A stretch of DNA of 64,000 nucleotides. Source: Corbicula japonica (taxonomy: Eukaryota; Mollusca; Bivalvia; Venerida; Cyrenidae). A program made the translations under genes and the position numbers. The DNA lies in the NCBI GenBank assembly GCA_038501625.1, contig JAZAYU010000003.1:2545001-2609000 (forward strand), given 5' to 3'. Shown here one piece after another: positions 44,673-55,989 of the stretch (position 1 is the stretch's first letter; every line of letters begins with the position of its first letter). The notes under the pieces were generated by a model. It saw only the letters and a list, made by a program, of their open reading frames with translations. It had not been told where the DNA came from and ran no database searches.

Positions 44673-47437
44673 TGTCAAATTCAATTAACTTAATGGCACA
44701 TAGCTAAACCCTTTACACCCATATTTAAAAGTGGGCTTTACAGGCATGTCATCTTTGTTCACAGGTGAAATTGTTCTTTAAATCAACCATTGGGTCAGAT
44801 TAAGTGTGGTCTTTATCCATAGTTGGTATTTGTTTAGGTGGTCTTAGATATTTTAGGTTAAAAGATACATCAGAATGAAATAAATCAATTTCTGTAGCAG
44901 GCAATTCACACACCTTAGGGTGTTACAACACCATAATTCAAACTTGTGCTTGTTGTAGCTGCAATGAAACATGCTCATAGCAACACAAGGTGAGAGCAGT
45001 TAGGTAACATGCCCAAAGCAACACAAGGTGAGAGCAGTTAGGTAACATGGTATTTTGTATATACTACAGTCTGTCATGACATCCAGGCCACTTCACAGAC
45101 TGAAGAAGAAAACTGGGGGCAGTACTATCATATTCTGTTACTACAGCAAGCTTTAACCCTTCCCTTCAAACATGCTATTTATGGCATGGGCTAACAGTGT
45201 AGATCCAGATCTGCCAGCAGATCTGTGCTGTCTCATCAGGGTCTACAGTATTCGTTTTTTAATAGGTTTCTTCTGACCACGGAGGGAACGGTACAGATTG
45301 TGATCAGATGGCACTGATCATGTGTTAAATTAAGGTGTATATGTGGAGGAAAAGCCTTACAACTTGAAATTGGAACTTACTGTAGTATAATTTTTATTTT
45401 CCCATAAATTTCATTGCGCCATATTGTCATATCTTTACATAACTCTTTGAAGGATTGTTAACATCACAAACCATGATTAACAATTATTATGTACAAATTC
45501 CAGAAATAATAGCTTACTGTATATAAATAGTACAAATTAACATTTGAGAAACAATCCATCGTAATTGGCAGCAGCTGCTGGTAAAACAATTAACTTCTGC
45601 AATAAAACTTCCAAAGCATACACAAATACATCATCAGCAACAGGCTGTTCACCACAGAAAACCATGTAACATGTTGTTCAACTCAGTCTCAATACAGTGA
45701 AGACCAGTGTTCCATCAAACTCTCATCACATTAGATATTAAGTTCTTAATTGGTAAGTTGAGAGAGTGCTCAATGTCAACCAATCAGATTGCTGAGAATT
45801 GTACCAAATTTCAAAATGTTATAGAATTAAAAAGATACACTTTGTACATAATTAAAGAAACAGATGAAAAGGGAACTTTGAAAGCCACTGAACATGACAA
45901 ATATGCTAATATGAAGAGATGCAACAAATTAGAAGAAAAATGTCAGTTTTTGAAATTCTAAAGATACTGCTGACTTTGCCACAGATCGTAAACAAATAAC
46001 TCTATCTTGAGAAGCTGATTGGTTAATAATTGCTAACAAACTGGCTAATCACATGCTGGAGTTTAGAGACTGGCTTTCAATCTCAGTAATAATGATGTCT
46101 GTTTATTTCCCATGTCATACAAGTCATAATCTGTGCCTAAGATCATACAAAAATCTGAAGACCAGTCTTAAAATCTCAAGCAGTTGCCATTTCAGCCAAT
46201 CAGATGATTGAGATTTGAGACTAGTCTACAAACTCAGTTTTATGATCTTGGGCCCTGACTAACCCTAACAAGATAACACACTCTGGAGTAGTCACAAGTG
46301 CAACAATGCAATCACTGGGTTAACATGCTGTTTTCTAAGATCAACAATCATTAGTTTTCTGATGTTTAGAGGGAAATGACAACTGTAATCCCTAATGCAT
46401 GTGATTTAAAGTATCTTTTTCAACCGGTACTTCAATGTTTGACAAGCCACCTGCATTCGTTTAGAATATCACTTGATTATATTGCATCAAAAACATTATC
46501 GGAATGATTGATAAAAACATCCACTTCACAAGAATTGCATGTTTGTTTGTTCATCTTTGTTCCAGTTAAAGGTTGATGAACCAATTAACTTACCTGAAAA
46601 TGCAGGTGGTACAATTAGCGATAGAGCTAAAATTAATGAGTTTTCAATGTAAATAACAAGAGAAAATCATGTTTAGCCCTTCATTTCATATTCATTTGGG
46701 TTTTATTGCATGCGAGAACCTTGCTGTCTGATCAGGATCTATATGGTTCACTTTCAGATTAAATATGATACAATTATGTGACAAGGACCTAAACTGAAAA
46801 CCTCAGCTCTTCAACTCAGGCTTGTTATTGGTCAGTTAGGGAATTAAGTTTCAACCAAGTTGAACGGAACTGTTACCAAGTTGATAATCTCTGGGCCAGT
46901 GTAGACCTGGAAGAGCAGTATGAATGCTCATCATGGTTTACACTATCAGCTGTCAAGGAGCGCCTCCTCTGGATCGAATGTAATAAAAAGAAAGGTAATT
47001 TCATTACAGAAAATACCAGTTGCAGGATATACATGAATCCCAGATGTCGCCTTGTCAATCTATTTCTCAATATACTTACAATGCATACCTTACTAAATGC
47101 CTTAAACGGAACAAGTAAAGATAAATCTTACATTCTTTTAAAATATTCTATCCTTTTAAAAGCTGCTGTCACATAATTTAGCCAAAAATATAAAAACTTG
47201 ATTAAGTTTTCACTGTTTTTGAATATGAATATATTAGTATGCAATTCTCTTCCTGTATTTCTGAAATTACTGCTGTTTGGAGACAAATAGATTCTGACAT
47301 TTAAAACACCTCAACAGTCTGAACATTTGCATAAAAAACCTTGCAATATCATGTTAATATAATACAGTTTTATAATCTAAAACAAGAGTAAATTTTGCAT
47401 ATTTTCTTACAATTTTTTTTGAATGGCCAAAATCTGA
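44673..47437. other. Intergenic stretch with scattered repeat remnants
   Basis: Holds a 42-bp tandem duplication (about 44967-45052, AGCAACACAAGGTGAGAGC), a decayed Family A copy (about 45162-45357), Family B-like traces (45700-46090), a Family B copy (46136-46254) and a Family A fragment (46675-46770). No convincing exon. Confidence 0.6.
46136..46254. repeat. Family B foldback, left arm shortened
   Basis: GCCATTTCAGCCAATCAGAT and TTTTATGATCTTGGGC, with a mirrored AAAATCTGAAGACCAGTC arm. Confidence 0.7.
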
Positions 47438-47668
47438 TTAACACTTTACTCCATATATACATGACTGTTTTAACATATGTGCAACCAGTGTAGATCCAGA
47501 TCTGCTGTGACATCTGATCTAGATCTGCACTGGTCGCATCTTGGTCAGAAATAACCTAAATAATCTCAAAGTGAACAGTGTAGACTCTGATCAGATAGCA
47601 TGGATGTGCCAACTGATCTGGATCTACACGTGTTGCAATAAAGGTGTATCTATGGATTAAAGGGTTCA
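47438..47668. repeat. Family A palindromic MITE
   Basis: TTAACACTTTACTCCATATA ... TATGGATTAAAGGGTTCA. Confidence 0.8.
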
Positions 47669-48058
47669 AATTTTGTAATAAAACAGTATATAGTAAAAGG
47701 AAAAAAATGTGAGAAAGAAAATCACTTTGAAAATTAGCATTTTCTCCTTCAGGGTCAATTTCATGCATGTAAAGTGTCTTGTAAAATGAGCTTTCAAATA
47801 CTTTGTAAGGAAAAACATGAAAATATTTATGCAAAAAAAGCCAAAATGAGGATGCCATCCATGCGTTAAATAACATACAGTACCATTTTTGTGACACAAA
47901 AAATACACTTTGTCATTCCATAAATGTGATTTTAACTTCATTTTAGACATAAACCCCATTAAAATAGTAGTATTTGATAAATATGACAAAGAAATAAATT
48001 TGACTTTGTCAGTGTACTTTGCAATTAATCTGACAAAATAAGCAATTTGGGGAAGGTG

Positions 48059-48284
48059 TTAACCCTTTCCTCCATAAATACGCATTATTACGCATGTGTA
48101 GATCCAGATCACATCCATGCCGTCTGATCAGGATCTGCACTGGTCGCATTTTGGTCAGAAATAACCTAACGAATAATAAAGTGAATAGTGCAGATCCTGA
48201 TCAGATGACATAGATGTGCCGGCTGATCTGGATCTACACTGTTTGCCCACCCAATAAAGGTGTGTCTATGGAGGAAAGGGTTAA
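48059..48284. repeat. Family A palindromic MITE (well preserved)
   Basis: TTAACCCTTTCCTCCATAAA ... CTATGGAGGAAAGGGTTAA. Confidence 0.9.
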
Positions 48285-49133
48285 CTTAAATAAGGTTGTA
48301 TTCTGTTACAGTTCTGGCTTATCACAGTATATGTCAGCCTGCACATCCATGCAGTCTGATTAGGGTCTATACTGCTTGCTATTCCACCGAGTCCAATCGT
48401 TCACTATAGGTCCCAGGAGTAGAACGCATGGATAGACCGCTTTTTCAGGAGGGAATTGGGTACTGTGGTAAGTAAATCGTCTCGCATTTCTTTGGTAATG
48501 CATATATCAGATAAAGACATTGCCTATGCTGATCTCCTATATTTACTCTAAACAATGGCCATCTCGCATTCGCCAAACTTTCGGTATCTTCTGAGAACAT
48601 TCTCCACAACTGCACTAGCAAAAAATGGCAAAATCACTCTTTAAAAGCCAATATTTTGATAATTAAGCAAAGTTCTGAGCATTTGTTTCATTCTAAAGAT
48701 TTGTTTTACACTTGTCTACATATGTCATAGGCCACCACTATTTTTAAGTCGTTTAAGGAGGATTTAGACCACAAGTTAGAAAATTTTAAAATGAACGCAT
48801 GGGTAGAAGTTTTCATCAATTTTGCAAATGAACGCATGGGCAGGAGGCATTTTAGAAATCCACGTTTTTTTCGTGAATATCCCACATTAAATCGACTTTT
48901 TGACTGTTATATTTCACAACATTTCATTCTGAATTGCTAAAATATCATTTAGATCAGTCTCTAGTTTCGTATCGGTAATAAGTGATACCATTGAGCCTAT
49001 ATAGTTTTTGAGATTAACTTGGAATTATTTATCATGCTAACGAAACATCTGACATATCATAATAACTGCTATGCTTCCCTTGATGATTCATTATTCTCTG
49101 CTTAAGATGTAAAATTTAATATTATACAAATAA

Positions 49134-49265
49134 ATACTAATGTTGAGGTCGATATGTGGTTTTGCGGACCTGGGTAGTGTGATATCGACCGAGGACGAAG
49201 TCCGAGGTCGATATCACACTACCCAGGTCCGCAAAACTACATATCGACCTCAACATTAGTATTTA
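49134..49265. repeat. Near-perfect palindrome inside the CAC element
   Basis: AAATACTAATGTTGAGGTCG ... CGACCTCAACATTAGTATTT; arms ~60 bp, loop near GAGGACGAAGTCCGAGG. Confidence 0.92.
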
Positions 49266-49277
49266 CTTGTTATTTCA

Positions 49278-49302
49278 TATACCCTATGAATTTAAAGCAT
49301 TC

Positions 49303-49342
<40 letters not shown>

Positions 49343-49443
49343 AGCAAAGGTAGTTATTAATTCCCGGGGTAGTTATCACTTTTTTCGGACTCGCGAGTAC
49401 GGAGCTCTCGACCAATCAGAATGCTTTAAATTCATAGGGTATA
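49278..49443. repeat. Inverted repeat around a GAT microsatellite
   Basis: ATACCCTATGAATTTAAAGC / GCTTTAAATTCATAGGGTAT arms enclose about 13 GAT units (49302-49341) and CGAGTACGGAGCTCTCG. Confidence 0.88.
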
Positions 49444-50145
49444 TGATATTCATTTATATTGACACCAAAAAGCAAGAAACACTAAAGTTACAGTATTTAC
49501 TACGACACTTCATGATAAACTCCCCTTTTTCTAACCTCCACCATTTGTAATATTTCGAAAGAATTGAAAAAATAATTATTATAGTTGCTTTGGTCAATTT
49601 TCAATTAATGTAAGCTATGTTCTCAGAAGATACCGAACGTTTGGCGAATGTGAGATGAACATTGTTTAGAGTAAATATAGGAGATCAGCATAGGCAATGT
49701 CTTTATCTGATATCTGCATTACCAAAGAAATGCGAGACGATTTACTTACCACAGTACCCAATTCCCTCCTGAAAAAGCGGTCTATCCATGCGTTCTCCTC
49801 CTGGGACCTATAGTGAACGATTGGACTCGGTGTATTCAGTCAATACATTTCTACAAAGCACCAGTATTAACAAGGAACAGACTGGCTTATATCAATAGAA
49901 AGTTGAATCACTTAGGGTTGTAAGCCAAAAGTCAAACAGCACTAACAAAATTGATAGCCAATGAGGATGAGGAACTGACCATCAGTAAGTACCCACTCCC
50001 ACCCCTTAAATCTCTTATTCCAGTAGAGTGTGATGATGGTTTCTTAGCTTGGGCAAACTTCTGCACCACTGGGACGTCGACCCATGAAATATGCAAAAAA
50101 TTAATCAAACGCAAAATAAAATGATCTTGCAGTATATAAAAGACT

Positions 50146-50309
50146 TCAAAGTACTTCTATTTCTTCTATGAGATCAAATAGTTTTGCACTAAACTTTCTA
50201 ATATCTTTATCTTTTACAAAAAAATCTTCACAGCTGACATTTGACTTGCAGATAAATGCAGCAAGATGGCTCTTTGACATGGGTACAGTCATTTCTAACA
50301 GAAGTTCAT
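50146..50309 (-). CDS. Possible 3'-terminal exon of an unrecognised gene
   Basis: After a good acceptor (attatattacag, 50312-50310) the frame codes ELLLEMTVPMSKSHLAAFIC ... FSAKLFDLIEEIEVL and ends at TGA. The composition looks like a real soluble protein: mixed charged and hydrophobic, no low complexity. The same frame is open farther upstream to about 50409, so a longer exon is possible. It joins the candidate exon at 50888-51117 in phase (1+2). No AATAAA was seen just downstream. I do not recognise the family; an old gene fragment is equally possible. Confidence 0.38.
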
Positions 50310-50396
50310 CTGTAATATAATGGTATACCCCACACACTGTGAACATAAACTGGAGTGCAGTAACTAACAACTGATATTCAATCCTTGCAGTATAAC

Positions 50397-50518
50397 AAAT
50401 GTGTGTCTGTTAGAGGGAGTTGTTACCACTTTACTGGCAATGAGAACATGAAATAGATACAAGTGTTTCTGTGATATTTGATCTGTGCATTACTCAATTT
50501 GCACCATCCAGACCTTAT
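50397..50518. repeat. ~120-bp direct duplication, left copy
   Basis: AAATGTGTGTCTGTTAGAGG ... CACCATCCAGACC; repeated at 50769-50888 with few changes, the two copies flanking a Family A element. Confidence 0.93.
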
Positions 50519-50525
50519 AGAAGCC

Positions 50526-50769
50526 TAACCCTTTCCTCCATATTATATGCATTTTTATGCATGTGCAACCAGTGTAGATCCAGATCAGCTTGCACACCCG
50601 TGCCGTCTGATCAGGATCTGCAATGGTTGCAATTTGGTCAGAAATAATCTAACAAATCAAAAAGCAAACAGTTAAGATCCTGATCAGACGTCACGGATGT
50701 GCCGGCTGATCTGGATCTAAATTGTGTTCGCCCAGGCAATAAAGGTGTATCTATGGAGGAAAGGGTTAA
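50526..50769. repeat. Family A palindromic MITE between duplicated flanks
   Basis: CTAACCCTTTCCTCCATAT ... TATGGAGGAAAGGGTTAA, fully preserved core. Confidence 0.9.
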
Positions 50770-50888
50770 CAAATGTGTGTCTGTTACAGGAAGTTGTTAC
50801 CACTTTACTGGCAATGAGAACATGAAATAGATACAAGTGTTTCTGTGATATTTGATCTGTGCATTACTCAATCTGCACAACCCAGACC
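50769..50888. repeat. ~120-bp direct duplication, right copy
   Basis: AACAAATGTGTGTCTGTTAC ... CACAACCCAGACC. Its right edge touches the candidate exon 50888-51117. Confidence 0.93.
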
Positions 50889-51117
50889 CTGAGTAACAAA
50901 AGCAAGATTTTGTTCAGAACCAAAACAGAGAAACAGTTCATTACAAATTCCACTAAGCCAAACTTTGAAGTACTTAAGAAGCACAGGTTTAACCATTGGT
51001 GACCACAATTGTTGGTCCATTAACAGTTTCACCCAGTCCCCATACAAGCAGCAAGTCAAATACACATATCGGTACTGTGACCCTAGGGTAGCTTGCAGGT
51101 GTTGACTTTTATTTTCA
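50888..51117 (-). CDS. Possible internal exon of the same unrecognised gene
   Basis: 230 nt after acceptor attttcag: ENKSQHLQATLGSQYRYVYL, then TCCLYGDWVKLLMDQQLWSP, ending LAFVTQ, with a weak donor CAGG|gtctgg. The helical, hydrophobic-rich character could fit an ARM/HEAT-like segment, but I cannot name it. It starts in phase 2, so an earlier exon would be needed; none was recognised to the right. The intron to 50309 contains a duplicated 120-bp segment and a Family A element. Confidence 0.35.
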
Positions 51118-51611
51118 CTGAAAATGGGCGTTGGTAAATTTAAATTTGACAATTGATTCATTTGACATCCAACTTAAATAAATCCACTGAACGAAAATCC
51201 CATGTTTATGACTGTAATGAAACCAGCACATATTTGATAATTTCATTCCAATTTGGGAATTCCCAGTATTTTGTGACTGCATATTCCTGTCCGATCCAGT
51301 AAGTAAATTCCAGGAAAACACCCAGACCAGCCCAGGAAACCATTAAAAAACCGACATCAGTGTTCTGAACTACACATAATCAATGTTTGAAAATATGCAA
51401 TCTGCTTTTCCTGTTAATTCCTTAACATGTCATTCGAAAATTCCTTCAATTAATAATTTGTTCAATTTTTTTTATTGATTTTTTTTTCATGAAAGTGAGT
51501 GTTGTTAAAAGTCTGTATTTTGAAATACTATTCTGTGTACAGTTCAACCTGGTTGCTAAACAATGATAAGTGATTAAGTGAGGATTTCGCGAAATGTATA
51601 CAGCATTCAAT

Positions 51612-53063
51612 CAGAGATTCTAAAATTTTAAAATCCCAATCGGACATTGGCGCCAAAATTGACATTTCGCCGACTTCCGGTTCGCACGAACAGCGACTTC
51701 CGGTCCGCATGAACAGCGACTTCCAGTGCCCGCGTTCAGCGTATTTCACTCTCACGACCCCCAGTCCATTTCTCTTTTCCGGCATATTTTCTCGTCGGCG
51801 ATATCCTACAACCTCTCAACAGATTAATGGTTTTCGAGCTGTGGACCGAAAATTTCTTTGATCGATTTATAAGAGCGGCACGGGACGTTTGAAGTTTACG
51901 ACTTGTGAAGTCGCTAACTGACAGGTTAATAGCTGATTAAGCTGTGAAAAAATGTACATGAAGGTAATTTTTTAACAGTTTGTAGGCCAATATTCATGAC
52001 CGATTTTTTAACCAATTTTGAAATTTCAATCGGACATTCTTCCCGAAAATTTCTTAGATCGATTTATAAGAGCGGCACGGGACGTTTGAAGTTTACGGCA
52101 ATCGGCGTCTTTGTTGTAATACACAAGCATTCCATGCATTTAAAACGTGACGTAATGGTTCAAAACAGTTATCTTCATTGTTCATTGCGATTGTGAAGTG
52201 GATTATTTAGTTATTTAAAATATTTTATCTCTCGGAATTTCGGGAGGCAAGTATTCGCTTTACGTTAATATACGTCGATCACACCATGCTTTGTAACACT
52301 ATATTGTAGTTGTTTGAAATATTATTCTTTTCTTTACCGGATGTAGTAATTTTTAAATCTACGAACTTACAAGAGTCTGCGTATGAAACATTATGTCAGA
52401 GTCGGAAATAAATGTTGATTACGTAGATTTTTGTAAATTTGAAATTTATTTGAATCGTTAAATGCGTAAGTAAGCAAGTCAGTCACTCGATTTTTTTCAC
52501 ATTTAAGTATATATTCATTTGAGCCATTTCAAATTTGTTGTGAAATGCTAACAGTTCAAGTAAAATTCGCATGATACAAGTTTTCTTTAAATTTGATAAA
52601 CAGCAATTTTCGGTCATCGGTCTTCTAGAATTACGGACATATCGGACTAACACGTCTGTCAATAAAATGCAAACTGTTTTATCGTTTACGTTAATTAATA
52701 CAACCATTTGTATTGCTATCTTAAATTCTGACGCCAAACAGCCTTTGACTAGCGCAGTCCATTTTTGGAAATTATATAACCCGCCCTTTGTTAAAATGAG
52801 ACCGACCACATCCCGTTTCATCTATGCCGCAGGCTATTCACGGAACGAGTAGTCATGGTAGTCATGGTAGCAGACTTGTGAAGTCGCTAATTGACAGGTT
52901 ACTAGCTGATTAAGCTGTGAAAAAATTGTACATGAAGGTAATTTTGTAACAGTTTGTAGGCCAATATTCATGACCGATTTTTTAACCAATTTTGAAATTT
53001 CAATCGGACATTCTTCCCGAAAATCGGTCAATGACCGGCCTGCCGATAAGTTTAGAATCCCTG
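51612..53063. mobile_element. hAT-like non-autonomous transposon, 1452 bp, 8-bp target duplication
   Basis: Ends CAGAGATTCTAAA and TTTAGAATCCCTG are short TIRs; CATTCAAT flanks both (51604-51611, 53064-53071). A ~150-bp segment (GTGAAGTCGCTAACTGACAG ... CAATCGGACATTCTTCCCG) occurs twice, at about 51903-52048 and 52876-53023, and a 50-bp piece (GATCGATTTATAAGAGCGGC) twice near 51860 and 52058. No transposase domain is recognisable in the frames inside. Confidence 0.85.
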
Positions 53064-53071
53064 CATTCAAT

Positions 53072-55930
53072 AAGTTTCAGACTTTTTATGGATTTTATTA
53101 TTTTTTAAGTATTATGTTTTGTACATAATATTAAGTGATTGGTTGATTTATTAGGTTTATAAGACAGCATACATCTTCCATCATGTGTTTTTAAGTGAAT
53201 TTTATGGGTTTTTTAAGTATTCTGTTTCGTACAAAAAGGTACATGATTGGTTGTTAATATGAAGATTGCCTAGTTTTGTTTAGTTCATTTTATTGTGGTG
53301 ATAAATTATAACTACTCTATTATTAACTGTCATCTATTATCATTATTAAGAGCATCAACATTAGAATTAAGGAATTTAGAAAGAGATAAAACACTGGAGT
53401 GCCACAAAATATGACAGGCAGGGAGCAGACATTGCTAATTTAGTTAAAATTTGCCAATAAAAGGGCTATAACTCCTGAGGCAATCTGGCTGGTTTCAAAA
53501 CTATTTTTGAGCAGAAAAGTTGTAATTTTGTTTTAATTGTTCACCTTATAAGCTCTGCAAGGTGAAAATAGATTCAGGTTTACCTAAATCCAGTTCAAAG
53601 TCATGCCCTTCAGGCAGATGAATATTTCAAAGATAGGTGGGGATGGGGCTGGGAGATGAGGGAATTTGCAAATTTGTCCTCTGATATACTAGAACAACCA
53701 ATTTATGTAACAACATCATTAATCTGTTGTTTTCATAGAGACAGACTATTAATGTTTAATTAGTCCAATCAATTAATACTGATCAATTAGCGTCATCTTG
53801 AAGGAAAACAGAATCCCAAAAGTCGTGTCAGTAACCTGAACATTACAACAGATGTTGTTTGGGTTAACCCTTTAATCCACATAAATTATACACATTTTAA
53901 TGAGTGTGCAACCAGTGTAGCTCAGATCAGCTGGCACATCCATGCAATCTGATCTGGATCTACACTGGACACATCACAAATAACCTAGTAATCAAAGAGC
54001 AAACAGTGCAGATCCTGATCAGATGTCATAGATGTGCATGGATCTACACTGTTCACAATGAGATAACAGCTGTATTACATCGGGTCAAGGGTTCAACAAG
54101 TTAGCTGAAACAAATATTACCAATGTGTATCTGTAATAACATGAACATATACCTCTAAACTTGTGAAACTTTTGTGTTGTTGCATCCATGTGCATGACTT
54201 CAAATAATTCCACAACAGTACTCTTTCAGAAATATGCTAAATCCTCATATACCGGTAATTTCATTTGTAAAAAACACTTCATTAAGCACTTATAACAATC
54301 ACTGGCAAAACCTTTAATAAGTTCGTCTTTTCATGTCTTTAACATTTTTTACATTTTGTCACTTCAACTTTCAACAACTCATGTCATGGCCTTAAGTTAA
54401 TTTGGACATTCAAATATTTGCATAATTTTAAAAGCCACTATTATCAACCCCATCTCAAAACATTGCTTAACACTGCTTAACAAACCAAAGATAAACATTA
54501 ATCTTATTCCAGAGTTGTACAAACTGTCAACCTCTTCAATCCTTCCTTGCTTAATTTTCACCTTGTAAAAATTAATCCGTCAGCTTAAATATTCAAACAA
54601 CCTTCATTCGTCCATTACTTCTTTATATGCAAATAAGGATGATCGTATGTCCATATAAAAGCAAACATGTTTCTTTATGAATGAAGTGTTGTATTATTTA
54701 TCACGTCAGATCGATCTGAAAATGTACACAGCTACTTTATATACATTGTAGACTACTGTATATGAGTTTATTTCAATAATTATTAACTCTGAGTGACCTT
54801 TTACTGCACAAGCTCTTGCCTTCAAACTTAATTTTCCAATTCGCATATCAATTTTCATTCAGCCTCCTTGTCGCCTCATTTAACAAATTCTAAACACAAA
54901 CACTTAAAACAGCAACAAGTATTTTTTTGCTAACACTTCATAGTTCATATCACCATGAGAAATATTTTCAATTAAGCATCTGAGTGATGAAGAAGCTTGG
55001 TGACAAATTGCATAGTGACAGAGGACAGCATGTAGTTCCACCTCGGTGATCCTGATCAGATACAGCCAACCTGTCACCGAGCAACCAGTCTAGATAGGCT
55101 GCTGGTTTTGTTAATCTAAAGTCAGGGATGCATTAAAGTGTCAACACGCGAATGCTTGCGTTTGTAACACTAGCCGTTAGTTTTTATGTCGTAATTCCTC
55201 AGGTTAATTCTAACTATTTTGAAAAGAATTTTTATTAACAAAGTATAAAAAATTTTAGATCAACACAAATTTTATTTTTCAAATCATAGTGATATGAATA
55301 TGGTTTTCTTAATAATTAAATGATTTATGTAAGAGAATTTATACAAGAAACATTGCTAAATTAATCAAATACCACTTGGATATTGTTAAGTTTAAATGAG
55401 TTTCAGTTCACTATAAACTCCCATTTAACATTTTCTTCATTTCTATTAGCCTCAAAAAAGGAGTATCAAGAATCAATTTCCACTTTATCACTCACATCAC
55501 CACAAATACAGTTGTTTGACACGCAATATCTATATCAGTCCCACAAAAAATTGTCACACTCAAAATGGTAATGATTCTGAAGCCTAAAGTAATGTTGGAC
55601 ATTGAAGAAAATCCATATTTTTCCATTGTGACGACAGATGGTCACCCTTAATCCGCCTCTTAGAAAAACAATAGCATGGTTTACGGTGGGTCAATTCAGT
55701 CTGAAACTGAATGTCAGAAGATCAAATGGGGACAAAACAAGCAGTGGTTTAAACCATTCACATGCTGACATTGGTGTAACAGGCCTCTTTTACTTTAACT
55801 AAGCAAGTCCAGCTAATTGTTAATTTGCACAAATTTATCAGTTGGACAGTGTAGACACTCAACAGACTGCTAAGATGCAAAGTCAGAATTGAACCCACAA
55901 TTTTCTAAAGGTGACTAAATTGGTGACTAA
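53072..55930. other. Intergenic stretch
   Basis: AT-rich; a Family A copy at 53864-54095. The rest shows no repeat or exon that I can support. Confidence 0.6.
53864..54095. repeat. Family A palindromic MITE, diverged
   Basis: TTAACCCTTTAATCCACATA ... CGGGTCAAGGGTTCAA. Confidence 0.75.
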
Positions 55931-55989
55931 CAGACGTCCAAAGAGTTGCCAGACCAAAGGACCTGTCCAGTAAAATTTGGGCTGGTCCT

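Larger units (their letters stand above)
48385..49832. mobile_element. Non-autonomous DNA transposon, 1448 bp, ~219-bp TIRs, 5-bp target duplication
   Basis: Left TIR 48385-~48603 (CACCGAGTCCAATCG...) and right TIR ~49616-49832 are inverted copies with only a few mismatches. Both sides are flanked by TATTC (48380-48384, 49833-49837). The inside carries a nested palindrome (49134-49265), an inverted repeat around a GAT microsatellite (49278-49443) and no transposase frame. CAC termini with 5-bp duplications are known for the Transib/RAG-like superfamily; that assignment is only suggestive. Confidence 0.88.

Noticed and set aside
46873..47070. Basic minus-strand frame (IQRRRSLTADSV)
   Set aside because: Considered as an upstream exon; no acceptor/donor pair fits and no homology is recognised.
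49932..50114. Minus-strand frame SWVDVPVVQKFAQAKK
   Set aside because: It lies after the stop of the candidate terminal exon; no splice signals or known family.
52483..52852. Frames of 112 and 93 codons inside the hAT-like element
   Set aside because: Overlapping opposite-strand frames without zinc-finger, hATC or other transposase motifs.
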